Shown: positions 7,550 to 16,413 of the stretch, in pieces
Layout of the letters: every line of letters begins with the position of its first letter
Numbering within the stretch: the stretch's first letter is position 1
Assembly (NCBI GenBank): GCA_964410215.1
Contig: CAYPHA010000015.1
Coordinates: forward strand, 1-64,000
Length of the DNA stretch: 64,000 nt
Direction of reading: 5' to 3'
Source: CAYPHA01 sp964410215
GTDB taxonomy: Bacteria > Calditrichota > Calditrichia > Calditrichales > CAYPHA01
Notes under the pieces: model-generated
What the model was told of the DNA's origin: nothing
Databases searched by the model: none
What the model saw: the letters and a program-made list of their open reading frames with translations, nothing else
Position numbers and translations under genes: made by a program

Positions 7550-8149
7550 TTATTTTTGCCCCACCACCAGGTAAAACCCACTCCGTTCTTCACATTCCAC
7601 AACATGAAAACCATACGAAGCAATCCGTCCGGCCAGCTTTTCCGCCGGCGGAAGCCGGTCACCGGCGACCACTTCATTCTTGCCGGCATGCATGGCATTC
7701 AGCTCTTCGTGATTCATCAGGTGCAGGATAACGATGTAACCCCGCTTTTTTAAAACACGGCGGATTTCGGTGGCAACATCCTCCGGGTTATGGAAATGGG
7801 GGTAGACAGAAAAGCAGACGACACTGCCGAGACGTTCATCGCCGATGGGCATGTGGTGGGCATCGGCCTGGAGGAAACCGTGATGATTGAGGTGCACGAA
7901 TTTTTCTCGGGCTACGCGCAGCATCTTCCCGGCAACATCCATTTCAAAGACAAAATGGCCGTATAACTGCTGCAGGATCGGCAGAAGAATGCCGGTGCCG
8001 CTGCCTGCGTCGAGGATAGGAGCAGGCAGCTCTGGAATCCGCTGACGAAAAATGTCGGTAAGCCTGCTGACGTTATCCGGATCATTCAGTATATCCCACT
8101 CCGTCGCCAGATCGTCGAAAAAAGCGCGTTGCTGCAGAACATGTCGCAT
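7550..8149 (-). CDS. Class I SAM-dependent methyltransferase
   Basis: This 199-residue protein has the Rossmann SAM-binding motif I ILDAGSGTGILLP near residue 45, an acidic strand-2 end (FEMDVAG), a motif resembling HMPIGDERLGSVVC and a late RRVLKKRGYIVI strand. This places it in the Methyltransf_11/UbiE-like group. The substrate is unknown. Its ATG overlaps the stop of the ECF S-component by one base (TGATG), so it is the last gene of the uptake operon. It may modify the imported compound or a related metabolite; that is inference from position only. Confidence 0.85.
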   Translation of the reverse strand: MRHVLQQRAFFDDLATEWDILNDPDNVSRLTDIFRQRIPELPAPILDAGSGTGILLPILQQLYGHFVFEMDVAGKMLRVAREKFVHLNHHGFLQADAHHMPIGDERLGSVVCFSVYPHFHNPEDVATEIRRVLKKRGYIVILHLMNHEELNAMHAGKNEVVAGDRLPPAEKLAGRIASYGFHVVECEERSGFYLVVGQK

Positions 8150-8688
8150 CAGTTGTTCTCCATAAAATCACGGTTTATCAGTTGAGGAAAGCGCTGCCGG
8201 ATCAGGACCATTGCCGGCGGAATCGTGACCAGTTGTAAAACGATACCGGGCAGGCCGGCTGTGACAAGGGCCACGGAAAACAGAGGATGATCCAGTCCGA
8301 ACAACGGTGACAGAATATAAACAAGTACGAGTAATACAATTCGATCCAGCAGAATACCGGCTATAAGGGCCAGCCAGAACGACTTTTTCAGGTGCACATG
8401 GATGATGGATATCGTGAGGGCAATGATAATCAATTCCACGAGCATCACCGGCAGCACAGGCGGCGCGATCGGCGGCATACCTGTTATGGCCCAGGAAACC
8501 ACGGGACAAAGGACAGCCAGCGTCAGGGCAAAACGCCAGCTCAGCAGCATGCTGCCCAGCATGATCGGAAGAAACATGGGCAGGAATATACTGCCCAGAC
8601 CAACCAGGTGGAAAAACTGGGGCAGAACGATGCCCAGGGCGACGAATAAAGCCGTTAACGGAATCTGCCGGATATACTGTTCCTGCAC
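8149..8688 (-). CDS. ECF transporter S component (substrate-binding membrane protein)
   Basis: This 179-residue, highly hydrophobic protein has five or six predicted membrane segments. Its N-terminal helix reads LTALFVALGIVLPQFFH and is followed by FLPMFLPIMLGSML, the pattern of ECF S components that bind vitamins or metals. It would provide specificity to the EcfA/EcfT module encoded upstream in the same operon. The start is a GTG 10 nt after the TonB receptor stop, preceded by a G-rich ribosome site. I cannot assign the ligand from sequence. A cobalamin-related compound is suggested by the BtuB-like receptor next door, but this is unproven. Confidence 0.85.
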   Translation of the reverse strand: MQEQYIRQIPLTALFVALGIVLPQFFHLVGLGSIFLPMFLPIMLGSMLLSWRFALTLAVLCPVVSWAITGMPPIAPPVLPVMLVELIIIALTISIIHVHLKKSFWLALIAGILLDRIVLLVLVYILSPLFGLDHPLFSVALVTAGLPGIVLQLVTIPPAMVLIRQRFPQLINRDFMENN

Positions 8689-8697
8689 CGCATCCCC

Positions 8698-10563
8698 CTA
8701 CGGCGTCAGCCGGTATGTCAAACCGGCCATCACGTGAAAACCCGGTGCTTTGTAAGATGGCAAAATGTCATAGTCGGTATCCAGCAGGTTCTTCAGCTTC
8801 AGCTTGAAATCCACGTCACTGAAATTATAGGTGAACGAAAGGTTCAGCAGATTGTAATCCGGAAGTTTCATTGCCTTGTCATTGCCTGCGAAGATACCGG
8901 ATACGTACTTCCCGAACAGGATGGCGTGAAACCGGTCCCATCGGGTCATCAGCATATACTTGAATTGCTGTTCCGGGTTGAAGGCGGTCAGGTCATCCGG
9001 ATCCAGGTAACTGTAAGAAAGTTGGATGCCGGTCTGTTCCATGGGATATACCCTGAGTTTCGTCTCCAGGCCATACTGGATGGCTTCGCCACTGTTCTGG
9101 AACAGGAACAACGGTGGGGGACTGGGATTGGGCAGAGTCTGGATCAGGTTTTGTGCGTCATTCCGGTACACGGCGACCTGTATGGAATTCTGACCATGAA
9201 ACCGGTACTGGCTTCCGATTTCAACGCTGGTTATGCGTTCCTCTTCCAGGTCTTCGTTGGCCGAGGGAAACAGGTATAAATTCATCAGGGTTGGTGTCCG
9301 GAAACCGGTCTGGTAGTTGGAATAGACGGTCAGATCGGACCGGGGATTGATACTGATACCCAGTACCGGTGCCACACTGTGAATGGGCAGCGAATTGTAC
9401 TGATAACGTACACCGGCTTTAAAATGCACCATCCGGAACGGATTAAAAAACCCCAGCAGGTAAGCACCGCTTGTGGTAAGCTGCTGCGCCTCTTCGTTCA
9501 CGCTGGGCTGTCCGTTGGGCAGATAGGCGTATTTATTTTCCGCCTCCCCGCCGTAATGAATAAGATCCAGCCCGGCGGCGAAACTGTAGGTAGAGGCCGC
9601 CTTCCACTGCTGGTAAACGGAAAAGCCGTAAGAAAAATCAGTCGATTCGAACCCATCGTAAAAACGGTGCCGGCCCTGGTTGGTGTAAAGCTGGACCGAT
9701 CCGTTGAGCGATCGGGATGTATTCTCTAATTTAACCTCACCGGTCCCCCGTTTGATATCACCGTAACCGCCGATATTCAGCGTATCCGTGTTACCGCGGG
9801 AAGGATCGTCAAACTGGTAAGGCACATAACGGCCACTGACCGAAAGATTCCACACCGGGTTGAGCTGATACTGCCAGCCGCCCTGGAAATGATACGATTC
9901 AAAGGACGTCTGGTCCAGATGCCCTTCCGAATATTTCCGGCGCAGCGTGAAATGAGCGCCGCTGTTGCTAAAACGCCGGTTGACATTGATACCGACATTG
10001 TAGGTGTTGAAGGAACCCGCTTCAGCCGAAAATTTTACGGGTGTCTTATAATCCGGATTGGTGACCAGGTTGATCACACCCCCCATGGCGTTGCTGCCGA
10101 AAACCGTCGAAGCCGGACCGGCAAGGATTTCCGCCTGCGCGATGTCATCCATCCCGTAAACATCGGGCAGGGGATGACCGAAAATGCCCATGAAATCCGG
10201 GTGACCGTTGAGCAGAACCAGGACACCCGTATTGGGCTGTCCGCCCTGTCCGCGCAGGTATAGCTGCCCCGAACCGGCCGTTCCCACACCGTATCCCATC
10301 ACCTTCTTTTCGAAAAGGAAAGCGGAAGGAAAATGAATATCAACCACCTCGAGCGCGGAATGCACAGCCAGGTCGCGGATTTGTTCCCGTGGCACCAGCT
10401 GGTAGCTGTAAGCAATATTTTTTATGGACGTTTCATAGCGGTTGGCGACAACCACGATGGAATCCCTCATCTCGTAAACGGTAAGGGAATCATCCGGGGA
10501 ATGCGCTGTCAGGGTACCTGTGACCGCGAGAATCAGAATAATCAGGCGGTTCATTTTTTGCAT
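8698..10563 (-). CDS. TonB-dependent receptor, BtuB-like
   Basis: This 621-residue outer-membrane receptor begins with a signal peptide (about 1-20). Residues 34-46 (DSIVVVANRYETS) closely resemble the BtuB TonB box. A plug domain follows, with LYLRGQGGQPNTGVLVLLNG and the AEILAGPASTVFGSNAMGGVINLVT signature split around residue 140. The rest is a beta barrel ending in GLTYRLTP. AAGGAG precedes the ATG by 8 nt. It lies in an operon with ECF transporter genes, so its cargo is probably handed to that inner-membrane importer. Cobalamin or a corrinoid is a reasonable but unproven guess. Confidence 0.92.
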   Translation of the reverse strand: MQKMNRLIILILAVTGTLTAHSPDDSLTVYEMRDSIVVVANRYETSIKNIAYSYQLVPREQIRDLAVHSALEVVDIHFPSAFLFEKKVMGYGVGTAGSGQLYLRGQGGQPNTGVLVLLNGHPDFMGIFGHPLPDVYGMDDIAQAEILAGPASTVFGSNAMGGVINLVTNPDYKTPVKFSAEAGSFNTYNVGINVNRRFSNSGAHFTLRRKYSEGHLDQTSFESYHFQGGWQYQLNPVWNLSVSGRYVPYQFDDPSRGNTDTLNIGGYGDIKRGTGEVKLENTSRSLNGSVQLYTNQGRHRFYDGFESTDFSYGFSVYQQWKAASTYSFAAGLDLIHYGGEAENKYAYLPNGQPSVNEEAQQLTTSGAYLLGFFNPFRMVHFKAGVRYQYNSLPIHSVAPVLGISINPRSDLTVYSNYQTGFRTPTLMNLYLFPSANEDLEEERITSVEIGSQYRFHGQNSIQVAVYRNDAQNLIQTLPNPSPPPLFLFQNSGEAIQYGLETKLRVYPMEQTGIQLSYSYLDPDDLTAFNPEQQFKYMLMTRWDRFHAILFGKYVSGIFAGNDKAMKLPDYNLLNLSFTYNFSDVDFKLKLKNLLDTDYDILPSYKAPGFHVMAGLTYRLTP

Positions 10564-10588
10564 AGTGAAGGCTCCTTGATTCTATATG

Positions 10589-11392
10589 TTATAAGGCGCT
10601 TTGTTTAATACGTGCATTCAAAAAGCCGTGACCGGACGTATGCTGCATGGACAGGGGTAGTTCAAGGTCATTTGCCTCAAGCAGTTCCCTGTTACTGAGG
10701 ATCTCAGCCGTTAATCCGGTACCGGCAATCTTCCCCCGGTTAAAGATATAGACACGGTCACAGGTTTCCATAACCATGTCCAGGTCATGGGAAGTGATAA
10801 GCAGTGTATGATCACACCGTTGAATCCAGTTGATAATCTTGCGGCGGTGCGCCGGATCCAGCATGATGGTCGGCTCGTCCATGGCGAATATGGCCGGCAT
10901 CATCGAAACGATCGTGGCGATGGCAACCAGTTTGCGCTCGCCGTAACTGAGCTGTAGGCCGAACCGGTCTTCAAAACCCTCCAGACCGACATCCTCCAGG
11001 GCATGGTGCACGCGCTCACGGACTTCTTCTGTTCCCAGACCGAGGTTCAGGGGGCCGAAGGCCACATCCTCGTAAACGGTTGGTGAAAAAAGCTGGTCAT
11101 TCGGATTCTGAAACACCAGTCCCAGGATCGACTTCACCTGCCGGGAATAACGGGTCTCTACAGGCACACCGAACAGGGATATGGAGCCGTCAAAAGGGCG
11201 CAGGCCGTTTAACAGAGTCAGAAATGTGGACTTGCCGGCGCCATTAGGACCGATAATGGCTGCTTTTTCACCACCGCGGATCTCGAGGGAAACATCTTCG
11301 ATAACCCGTGTTGTACCGGAATAGGCAAAGGATACATTGCTGCAGGAAACCGCCGGCTGGTTATAATCGGCGGATATCATCGGCTTTTTCAC
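10589..11392 (-). CDS. ECF transporter ATPase (EcfA/CbiO-like)
   Basis: This ABC ATPase has all nucleotide-binding motifs: Walker A IGPNGAGKST, Q-loop FQNPNDQLF, signature LSYGERK (Tyr in place of the usual Gly), Walker B IFAMDEPT, D-loop MLD, and switch His in TSHDLD. The Q-loop phrase FQNPNDQLF is typical of CbiO/EcfA. I prefer the GTG at 11392, which overlaps the EcfT stop as GTGA; an ATG four codons later is also possible. Longer starts lie inside ecfT in another frame. It powers uptake by the S component encoded downstream. Confidence 0.9.
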   Translation of the reverse strand: MKKPMISADYNQPAVSCSNVSFAYSGTTRVIEDVSLEIRGGEKAAIIGPNGAGKSTFLTLLNGLRPFDGSISLFGVPVETRYSRQVKSILGLVFQNPNDQLFSPTVYEDVAFGPLNLGLGTEEVRERVHHALEDVGLEGFEDRFGLQLSYGERKLVAIATIVSMMPAIFAMDEPTIMLDPAHRRKIINWIQRCDHTLLITSHDLDMVMETCDRVYIFNRGKIAGTGLTAEILSNRELLEANDLELPLSMQHTSGHGFLNARIKQSAL

Positions 11393-12156
11393 ATGAATAC
11401 CTTTATAATGATGATCAGCAGGACGGTAAAAACAAGCAATAACGAGTCGGCAAATCGCCATCGCAATCCCTGCTGGCTGAATATACGACCCGTAAATCCG
11501 CGGCTGATCATGGCCATGGTAACCCGTTCGCTCCGGTCGATCACACGAATAAAATAGACAATAGTCATCCGGGCGATAATACCAAAGCGCTTCCGGAATG
11601 ATAAATGGATATAACGGGATTGGTACGCTAAATATTGCTGATAGAGTTCTTCCTTCAGAAGGTAGATATAATAGGCCAGGAAGTAGAGAACGGCTGTCAA
11701 CCAGGAAGGCAGACGAAACGATTCCAGGCTTTTCATCAATTCCTGGGCCGTGGTGGTGGTCAACAGGATCAAAGTCCCGGAAACAACCAGTATGAATTTT
11801 ATATTGAGTCCGATGAACTGTAAAAGGCCGGAAGGATAGATGGAAAGAAAGGAAAATTGAAGTAACGGGATCTCCGATGCATCAAACGAACGAAATGGTA
11901 ACACGATGCTGATAAGAAGCATCATGGGCAAGACACGCAGGATCATTTTAATGTAATAACGCAGCGGTTTACCACCGAGAAATAACAACCCGCTGAAAAC
12001 AAGGCTTAAGGAAACGGTCTGCAGGGGCTGATGAACGCGTAAGGACAGGACAGCTGCTAAAAGAAACAGGGTCATAAGCAGCTTGCTGCGCGGATCCCTG
12101 TCCGCTAACAATCCCGAAGGCGCATTTTCTGTATGGATATTCAGTGTGGATAACAT
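11389..12156 (-). CDS. ECF transporter transmembrane coupling protein (EcfT/CbiQ-like)
   Basis: This 255-residue membrane protein has five to six hydrophobic segments and the N-terminal DPRSKLL motif. The second cytoplasmic coupling helix carries MISRGF, a variant of the A-R-G motif that contacts the ATPase. It is the first gene of a five-gene operon (EcfT, EcfA, TonB receptor, S component, methyltransferase). There is no Shine-Dalgarno: a perfect 12-bp inverted repeat ends 6 nt before the ATG and occupies the place where a ribosome site would be. Translation may be leaderless or controlled through that structure. Confidence 0.88.
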   Translation of the reverse strand: MLSTLNIHTENAPSGLLADRDPRSKLLMTLFLLAAVLSLRVHQPLQTVSLSLVFSGLLFLGGKPLRYYIKMILRVLPMMLLISIVLPFRSFDASEIPLLQFSFLSIYPSGLLQFIGLNIKFILVVSGTLILLTTTTAQELMKSLESFRLPSWLTAVLYFLAYYIYLLKEELYQQYLAYQSRYIHLSFRKRFGIIARMTIVYFIRVIDRSERVTMAMISRGFTGRIFSQQGLRWRFADSLLLVFTVLLIIIIKVFM

Positions 12157-12162
12157 AAAAAT

Positions 12163-12197
12163 AAGCGTGTTACAATTTTATAAAATGTAACACGCTT
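12163..12197 (-). promoter_or_regulatory. Perfect 12-bp inverted repeat before the ECF operon
   Basis: AAGCGTGTTACA (12163-12174) and TGTAACACGCTT (12186-12197) are exact reverse complements around an 11-nt AT-rich loop. The site ends 6 nt before the ecfT start. There is no T-run in the direction of the operon, so it is not a terminator for it. It could be an operator for a vitamin or metal repressor, or an RNA hairpin that hides the start. I do not recognise the regulator. Confidence 0.65.
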
Positions 12198-12238
12198 GAC
12201 CGGCAGATGCAAACAAAAAAACCTGACCCACCCCGTCT

Positions 12239-12300
12239 CCCGGCAAGCCGGGATCTACCCCTCCCTGCAGGCAGGGAGGGGCCGGGGGAGGGTTAAAAAC
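12239..12300 (+). repeat. Dispersed GC-rich repeat, type B (right copy)
   Basis: CCCGGC/GCCGGG (12239-12252) is followed by a perfect 11-bp palindrome CCCCTCCCTGC/GCAGGGAGGGG (12258-12281) and GCCGGGGGAGGGTTAAAA. The tail matches the copy at 7487-7521. Open frames through it (12178-12438) are only translations of the repeat. Confidence 0.7.
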
Positions 12301-12320
12301 GACTATCATCCCACGAACGA

Positions 12321-12358
12321 AGCTCCCCCTTAGCAAAGGGGGTTGGGGGGATGTAAAA
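12321..12358 (+). repeat. Dispersed GC-rich repeat, type A (right copy)
   Basis: AGCTCCCCCTTAGCAAAGGG forms a hairpin and is followed by GGTTGGGGGGATGTAAAA. It is the counterpart of 7388-7426 in direct orientation. A short CAGAGCCCAGAACTC-like tandem stretch follows to about 12395. Confidence 0.7.
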
Positions 12359-12445
12359 GAACCCAGAGCCCAGAACTCAGAGCCCAGACTCCATTCTCTG
12401 AGCGCTAAGCTCCGCCACCTGAGTTCTTCCCCTGTCATCCTCTAC

Positions 12446-15106
12446 CTACTTTACCGCAACCGGATTCCGCACCGGCCGCAGCATATTCTCATGATGAATA
12501 GGAAATTCCATCTCCTGCATATGACAGATAGCGCATTTCATATTGGAGCCGATCGGATACGGTTCACCGCTGTATTGAAGCGGTTGCAGGACATCCCGCT
12601 TCGCCTCGAACGGATTAATGGCCGCATACAGCGCGTGTGGAGCACCGTGACAGGCTTCACAGCGGATACCGACATTGTCCGTACGCATGCGATACAGGTC
12701 GGCACCGCCCTCCGTCCAGGTATTGAACGCGTTGACCCCCTCCACAGGCTGTTCATAATCCTCGTGGCAGTTCATGCAATCCGGTTGATTCAGCCAGGGG
12801 GCTCTGGGATTGACCTCATCCACACTGGCCACGTGCGTCGTTTCCAGATGCTTCATCATTCGCTCTGATGACGGATTATCAATTTGACCTTTAAGCAGGG
12901 CCAGACCGTGTTCATCCATGGTCCCGTGGCAGTCGATACAGTCGATACCCAGGCTGTTATGCACACCGCGGGAACAACGTGTACTGCCTTTCGCCCGGGC
13001 GGGGTGGCACATGGCACAGGCTTCAGCCCCCTGCACATGCATGTAGTTGGCATGAAATCCGTGCATGGAAGTGGACAGGTTGTTAGTTCCTTCCTTACCT
13101 TCCGCTCCGATAGCCGGATCCGCGTGACAACTCTGGCATAAAGTCGGTTTTCCGTCCAGCGCCTGTTCGTAAAGGTCGGTGCCACTCAGACGGTCATGTG
13201 CCTGCAGGATGTTCAATGCCGTTTCTTTCCCCATTCCCGAAGAAAGTGCCGGCTGACCCCAATCGCCGCCGTGGCAGTTAATACAGCCAATTTCAGAAGA
13301 AGTGGGCGCGACCACCTGCGTTTCTGCCAGAAGTTCACCCGATGCGGCATCCCGGGCTTCCACTTTGAACAGCGGATAGGCATTATAGGTGCCATCGTCC
13401 TTATAAGGCACCACCGGGATCATTTTGGCGATGAAGGCGTCGGAATCCTCGTTAATGTCGAAGGCGCCCTGCATTCCAAGCCCGGCCAGCCCCACATTAT
13501 CTTCAAGTTTTGCACCAAACAATTGTTCACTGTATTCCCAGAAAGCCACATGACGGGATGGATGTTCGAATCCCGGCTCAACAGCAAATGTCAGCTCAAC
13601 GCCCTCCGTTACGATGGATGGGGTCGCTCCGCGTTTGATGAGCTGGGCTTCCAGGGTGTTGGCCGGCGGCAGGATCGAAAACCAGGGGTCACCATCAAAT
13701 AAACAGTGCATGCCCAGGTCATTCCAGGCCAGCAGAACGTAGTCCGATTTCTTCATGTCAAAAGGCGGTATTTCCGAGGCGATAGACTTACCCTGGTAAG
13801 CATCGAGCTCCCGGATGATTTCTTTCCCGGCCAGTTCGGAAGTGATATACATGGCCAGCGCTTCCTTTTCGGCCTCGGTTCCGACAAAAACCGGCATGTA
13901 CGGATTGACTTTGCCCTGACCCGTCAGCAGGGCCATTACACCGTTGTAGCTGAAGATATCTGTCTGCGAAACGACGTCATTGCGGATACCGTTGACCGTA
14001 TGGCAGCTCAGGCATTGTATATTGAACAGTTCCCTGCCGGCTTCCATGGGATCATTGCCTTCAATTCGTTTTATTGGTGTCCATTTGGCTTGTTTCAGAA
14101 CACCTTCCGCATTCAATTGATCCGTTTCGCCGGTCATGATCGATGTGCTGTACATGTAACTGCCCAGCACATACGGTTTCCGGGCGACTTCCCGTGTGTA
14201 TTCGAATCCGCCCATCCAGAACAGGCCTACCAGTACAAGGACAAAAACCAGGATTCTCTGTATGGCCGCCCCGGACTTCATCATGAAATAGAGGCCGAAC
14301 AGAAAGATGATAATGGAAGTGATCAGCGTGATATTGACCATCGGCGCGGTTTGCGGATTCAGTATGAACGCCAGGATACGGGTATCACCCGGAACCGCGT
14401 AATAGTACCACACGGCCGATGGAACGAGTCCCGCAAAAGGATACAGCAGCCATTTGGAACAATAGCGCAGCATCCTGGTACGGAAGGCCGAATCCCTGAG
14501 AAATACCGTCGTAACATAGCCGAACAGGCCGGCGATGATCATGGACATGAAACTCCGAAAGAAAAGCGAAGGAAAGAAGGTCGGATTGAAAAAGCCATGC
14601 CAGAAGTTTTGTGTCTCAAGCCATGATCCCGGCGTCAGCATGAAACTGAGTATGCCGTTGATGATGAACAGGCTGAGCCAGGCAAACAGGGCATAGAGAA
14701 AAGCGATGTTCTGGCGTGTCTTTTCCTCCAGCCGGTCGAACTGGTAATGGTACACCAGCAGAGCCGTGATCTCGCCCAGGAAGAAGACCCACTCGATAGC
14801 CCAGCCGAAAACAAATGCGTGGATCAGTTTGGACGTCGCCGCCGGATGAACCAGTCCGATGATAAACCAGATCCCTACGCCGGTAACACCACCGAAAACC
14901 ATGGTCAGTAACAGAAAGAATTTCGTGTGTTTTTTAACGTAGGCCAGCATATCCCTGTCATTACGCTTACCGGCCACCAGGTCCGATATCCAGATAAACA
15001 TCCCACCCCCGACAGCGAGGTGGGCAATATAGACATGAAGGATGGCGATCAGGGCGATAAACGATCCGCCCCCGATGGTCGGAATTTCCCAGATTGGATA
15101 ATTCAT
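12446..15106 (-). CDS. Membrane quinone oxidoreductase subunit fused to multiheme cytochrome c
   Basis: This 886-residue fusion has three visible parts. Residues 1 to about 320 are a polytopic membrane domain resembling cytochrome bd subunit I, beginning with an AILHVYIAHLAVGGG helix. Around 350-420 is a class I cytochrome c: CLSCH at about 365, with a possible Met ligand in PYMPVF. A domain at about 470-600 starts LAWNDLGMHC. The C-terminus then carries seven more CxxCH motifs (CINCH, CQSCH, CAMCH, CIDCH, CMNCH, CEACH, CAICH), giving eight in total. It likely passes electrons between the quinone pool and periplasmic carriers. It overlaps its partner gene by 4 bp. No terminal oxidase activity can be inferred. 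Confidence 0.85.
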   Translation of the reverse strand: MNYPIWEIPTIGGGSFIALIAILHVYIAHLAVGGGMFIWISDLVAGKRNDRDMLAYVKKHTKFFLLLTMVFGGVTGVGIWFIIGLVHPAATSKLIHAFVFGWAIEWVFFLGEITALLVYHYQFDRLEEKTRQNIAFLYALFAWLSLFIINGILSFMLTPGSWLETQNFWHGFFNPTFFPSLFFRSFMSMIIAGLFGYVTTVFLRDSAFRTRMLRYCSKWLLYPFAGLVPSAVWYYYAVPGDTRILAFILNPQTAPMVNITLITSIIIFLFGLYFMMKSGAAIQRILVFVLVLVGLFWMGGFEYTREVARKPYVLGSYMYSTSIMTGETDQLNAEGVLKQAKWTPIKRIEGNDPMEAGRELFNIQCLSCHTVNGIRNDVVSQTDIFSYNGVMALLTGQGKVNPYMPVFVGTEAEKEALAMYITSELAGKEIIRELDAYQGKSIASEIPPFDMKKSDYVLLAWNDLGMHCLFDGDPWFSILPPANTLEAQLIKRGATPSIVTEGVELTFAVEPGFEHPSRHVAFWEYSEQLFGAKLEDNVGLAGLGMQGAFDINEDSDAFIAKMIPVVPYKDDGTYNAYPLFKVEARDAASGELLAETQVVAPTSSEIGCINCHGGDWGQPALSSGMGKETALNILQAHDRLSGTDLYEQALDGKPTLCQSCHADPAIGAEGKEGTNNLSTSMHGFHANYMHVQGAEACAMCHPARAKGSTRCSRGVHNSLGIDCIDCHGTMDEHGLALLKGQIDNPSSERMMKHLETTHVASVDEVNPRAPWLNQPDCMNCHEDYEQPVEGVNAFNTWTEGGADLYRMRTDNVGIRCEACHGAPHALYAAINPFEAKRDVLQPLQYSGEPYPIGSNMKCAICHMQEMEFPIHHENMLRPVRNPVAVK

Positions 15107-16185
15107 GCGCTTGCCCTCCTTTCATCCGCTTTTACAGCCGCACGGACCATGTAATTAACCGATACGAGCCCGATGATGAATACGACCAGGAAGAGTATGA
15201 GAACAGAATACTGTGGAGTCAGCGAAAGTTCGGAAAGGGAAAAGTACCTGCTCAGATAGGCCGATCGCAGCAGCGCCCGGATACCGATCATGAACACGAT
15301 AATGGCAAGCAGATGATACAGGGTCAGAAACAGCTTTCCTTTGAATGCAAAATAGATGGACATCAATGCCGTCAGGATGCCCAGGGTCATCAGAATTGTG
15401 TGTAACATCCCCTGTCCCATGTAGAGCATCATGATTTCCCGCGGCTGCGCCAGCAGAAACCAGCAACCGACCAGGACCTGGATGATCGTCGCCCATCCGA
15501 AGATCTTCAAACCGGTCCGGATTTTCGCTTCTGCTGCCTCGGACTGTTTTTTCCTGCGCAGATGCCAGATGATCGCCGTAAAAAGACCGGCAATCGCCAC
15601 CGAGGCGGTCAGAAAATGCAGGTAGCGCGGCAGCAGCATCGGATCACCGAGGTTAAGAATCAGTCCGTCGCGCGCCTCGAAATAAGCCTGCCACTTATCC
15701 GGGTGCAGCATGAGGGTCATGTTGTTGACGAAAATAAATGCGATATACAGAAATATCGCCAGCGATACACCCAGTGCCGTGATCGAAAGGATGCGGTTGG
15801 TTTCGTATTTATATGAATGCATGTAGGTGCCGTAATAGGCAATGATGAGAAGTGGGATGATTAAGATCCAGAAGGTTGCCATCAGCACGGAGCTGGTATA
15901 CAGGAAATGGCCGTAAAGGACCTGGATGAACAGCAGGGGAGCCACTCCGAAATTAATGCCCAGGGCCAGACTGGTGGGGATTTTATGCACCAATCCTCCG
16001 AAAAACGAGGATTGTATGGGTTCGTTGTTACCACGTAAGCGCGAAAAAAACATGATGATGGTCCCGCCGACCACGACATTGATAACCAGGATATGGAGCA
16101 GAAAGGTCAGCAAGTCGAGAAATTCAAATACACCCCAGTGTGCCGGGATGGTATCCGGGACCGGAATAAGGCTTTTTGGGTCCAT
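15103..16185 (-). CDS. Cytochrome bd-like membrane partner subunit
   Basis: This 360-residue polytopic membrane protein has about eight or nine helices. It opens with LTFLLHILVINVVVGG, a His-containing helix matching the first helix of the fused multiheme subunit, so the two may be paralogous membrane halves. His residues in the helices could bind heme b. Its stop overlaps the next gene's ATG (ATGA), implying translational coupling and a stable complex. A GGAG motif precedes its ATG. The role is most likely quinone-linked electron transfer; direction and partner are not visible. Confidence 0.8.
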   Translation of the reverse strand: MDPKSLIPVPDTIPAHWGVFEFLDLLTFLLHILVINVVVGGTIIMFFSRLRGNNEPIQSSFFGGLVHKIPTSLALGINFGVAPLLFIQVLYGHFLYTSSVLMATFWILIIPLLIIAYYGTYMHSYKYETNRILSITALGVSLAIFLYIAFIFVNNMTLMLHPDKWQAYFEARDGLILNLGDPMLLPRYLHFLTASVAIAGLFTAIIWHLRRKKQSEAAEAKIRTGLKIFGWATIIQVLVGCWFLLAQPREIMMLYMGQGMLHTILMTLGILTALMSIYFAFKGKLFLTLYHLLAIIVFMIGIRALLRSAYLSRYFSLSELSLTPQYSVLILFLVVFIIGLVSVNYMVRAAVKADERRASA

Positions 16186-16413
16186 GGAAATACTCCGATC
16201 AGTGATTAAAATTGGAATTTGTTAACTGGAAGGTTCTATCATACACATACAATTAACTTATATTGCAAACAAAATGCAATAAAAATTTTCAATGCCTGGA
16301 AGGCCGCAATTAAAAAGGGTATAGGATGATAATCCAGAGTGGGAATCCCCTCCCCCCCCAAAAAATAGCCGATCCTGAATGATGATGATGCCTCTTAACT
16401 CATATTTTTAGTT

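Noticed and set aside
12178..12438. 86-codon open frame upstream of the ECF operon
   Set aside because: It is a translation of dispersed GC-rich repeats (Pro-rich phrases such as SPQPPLLRG), a known artefact of such elements.
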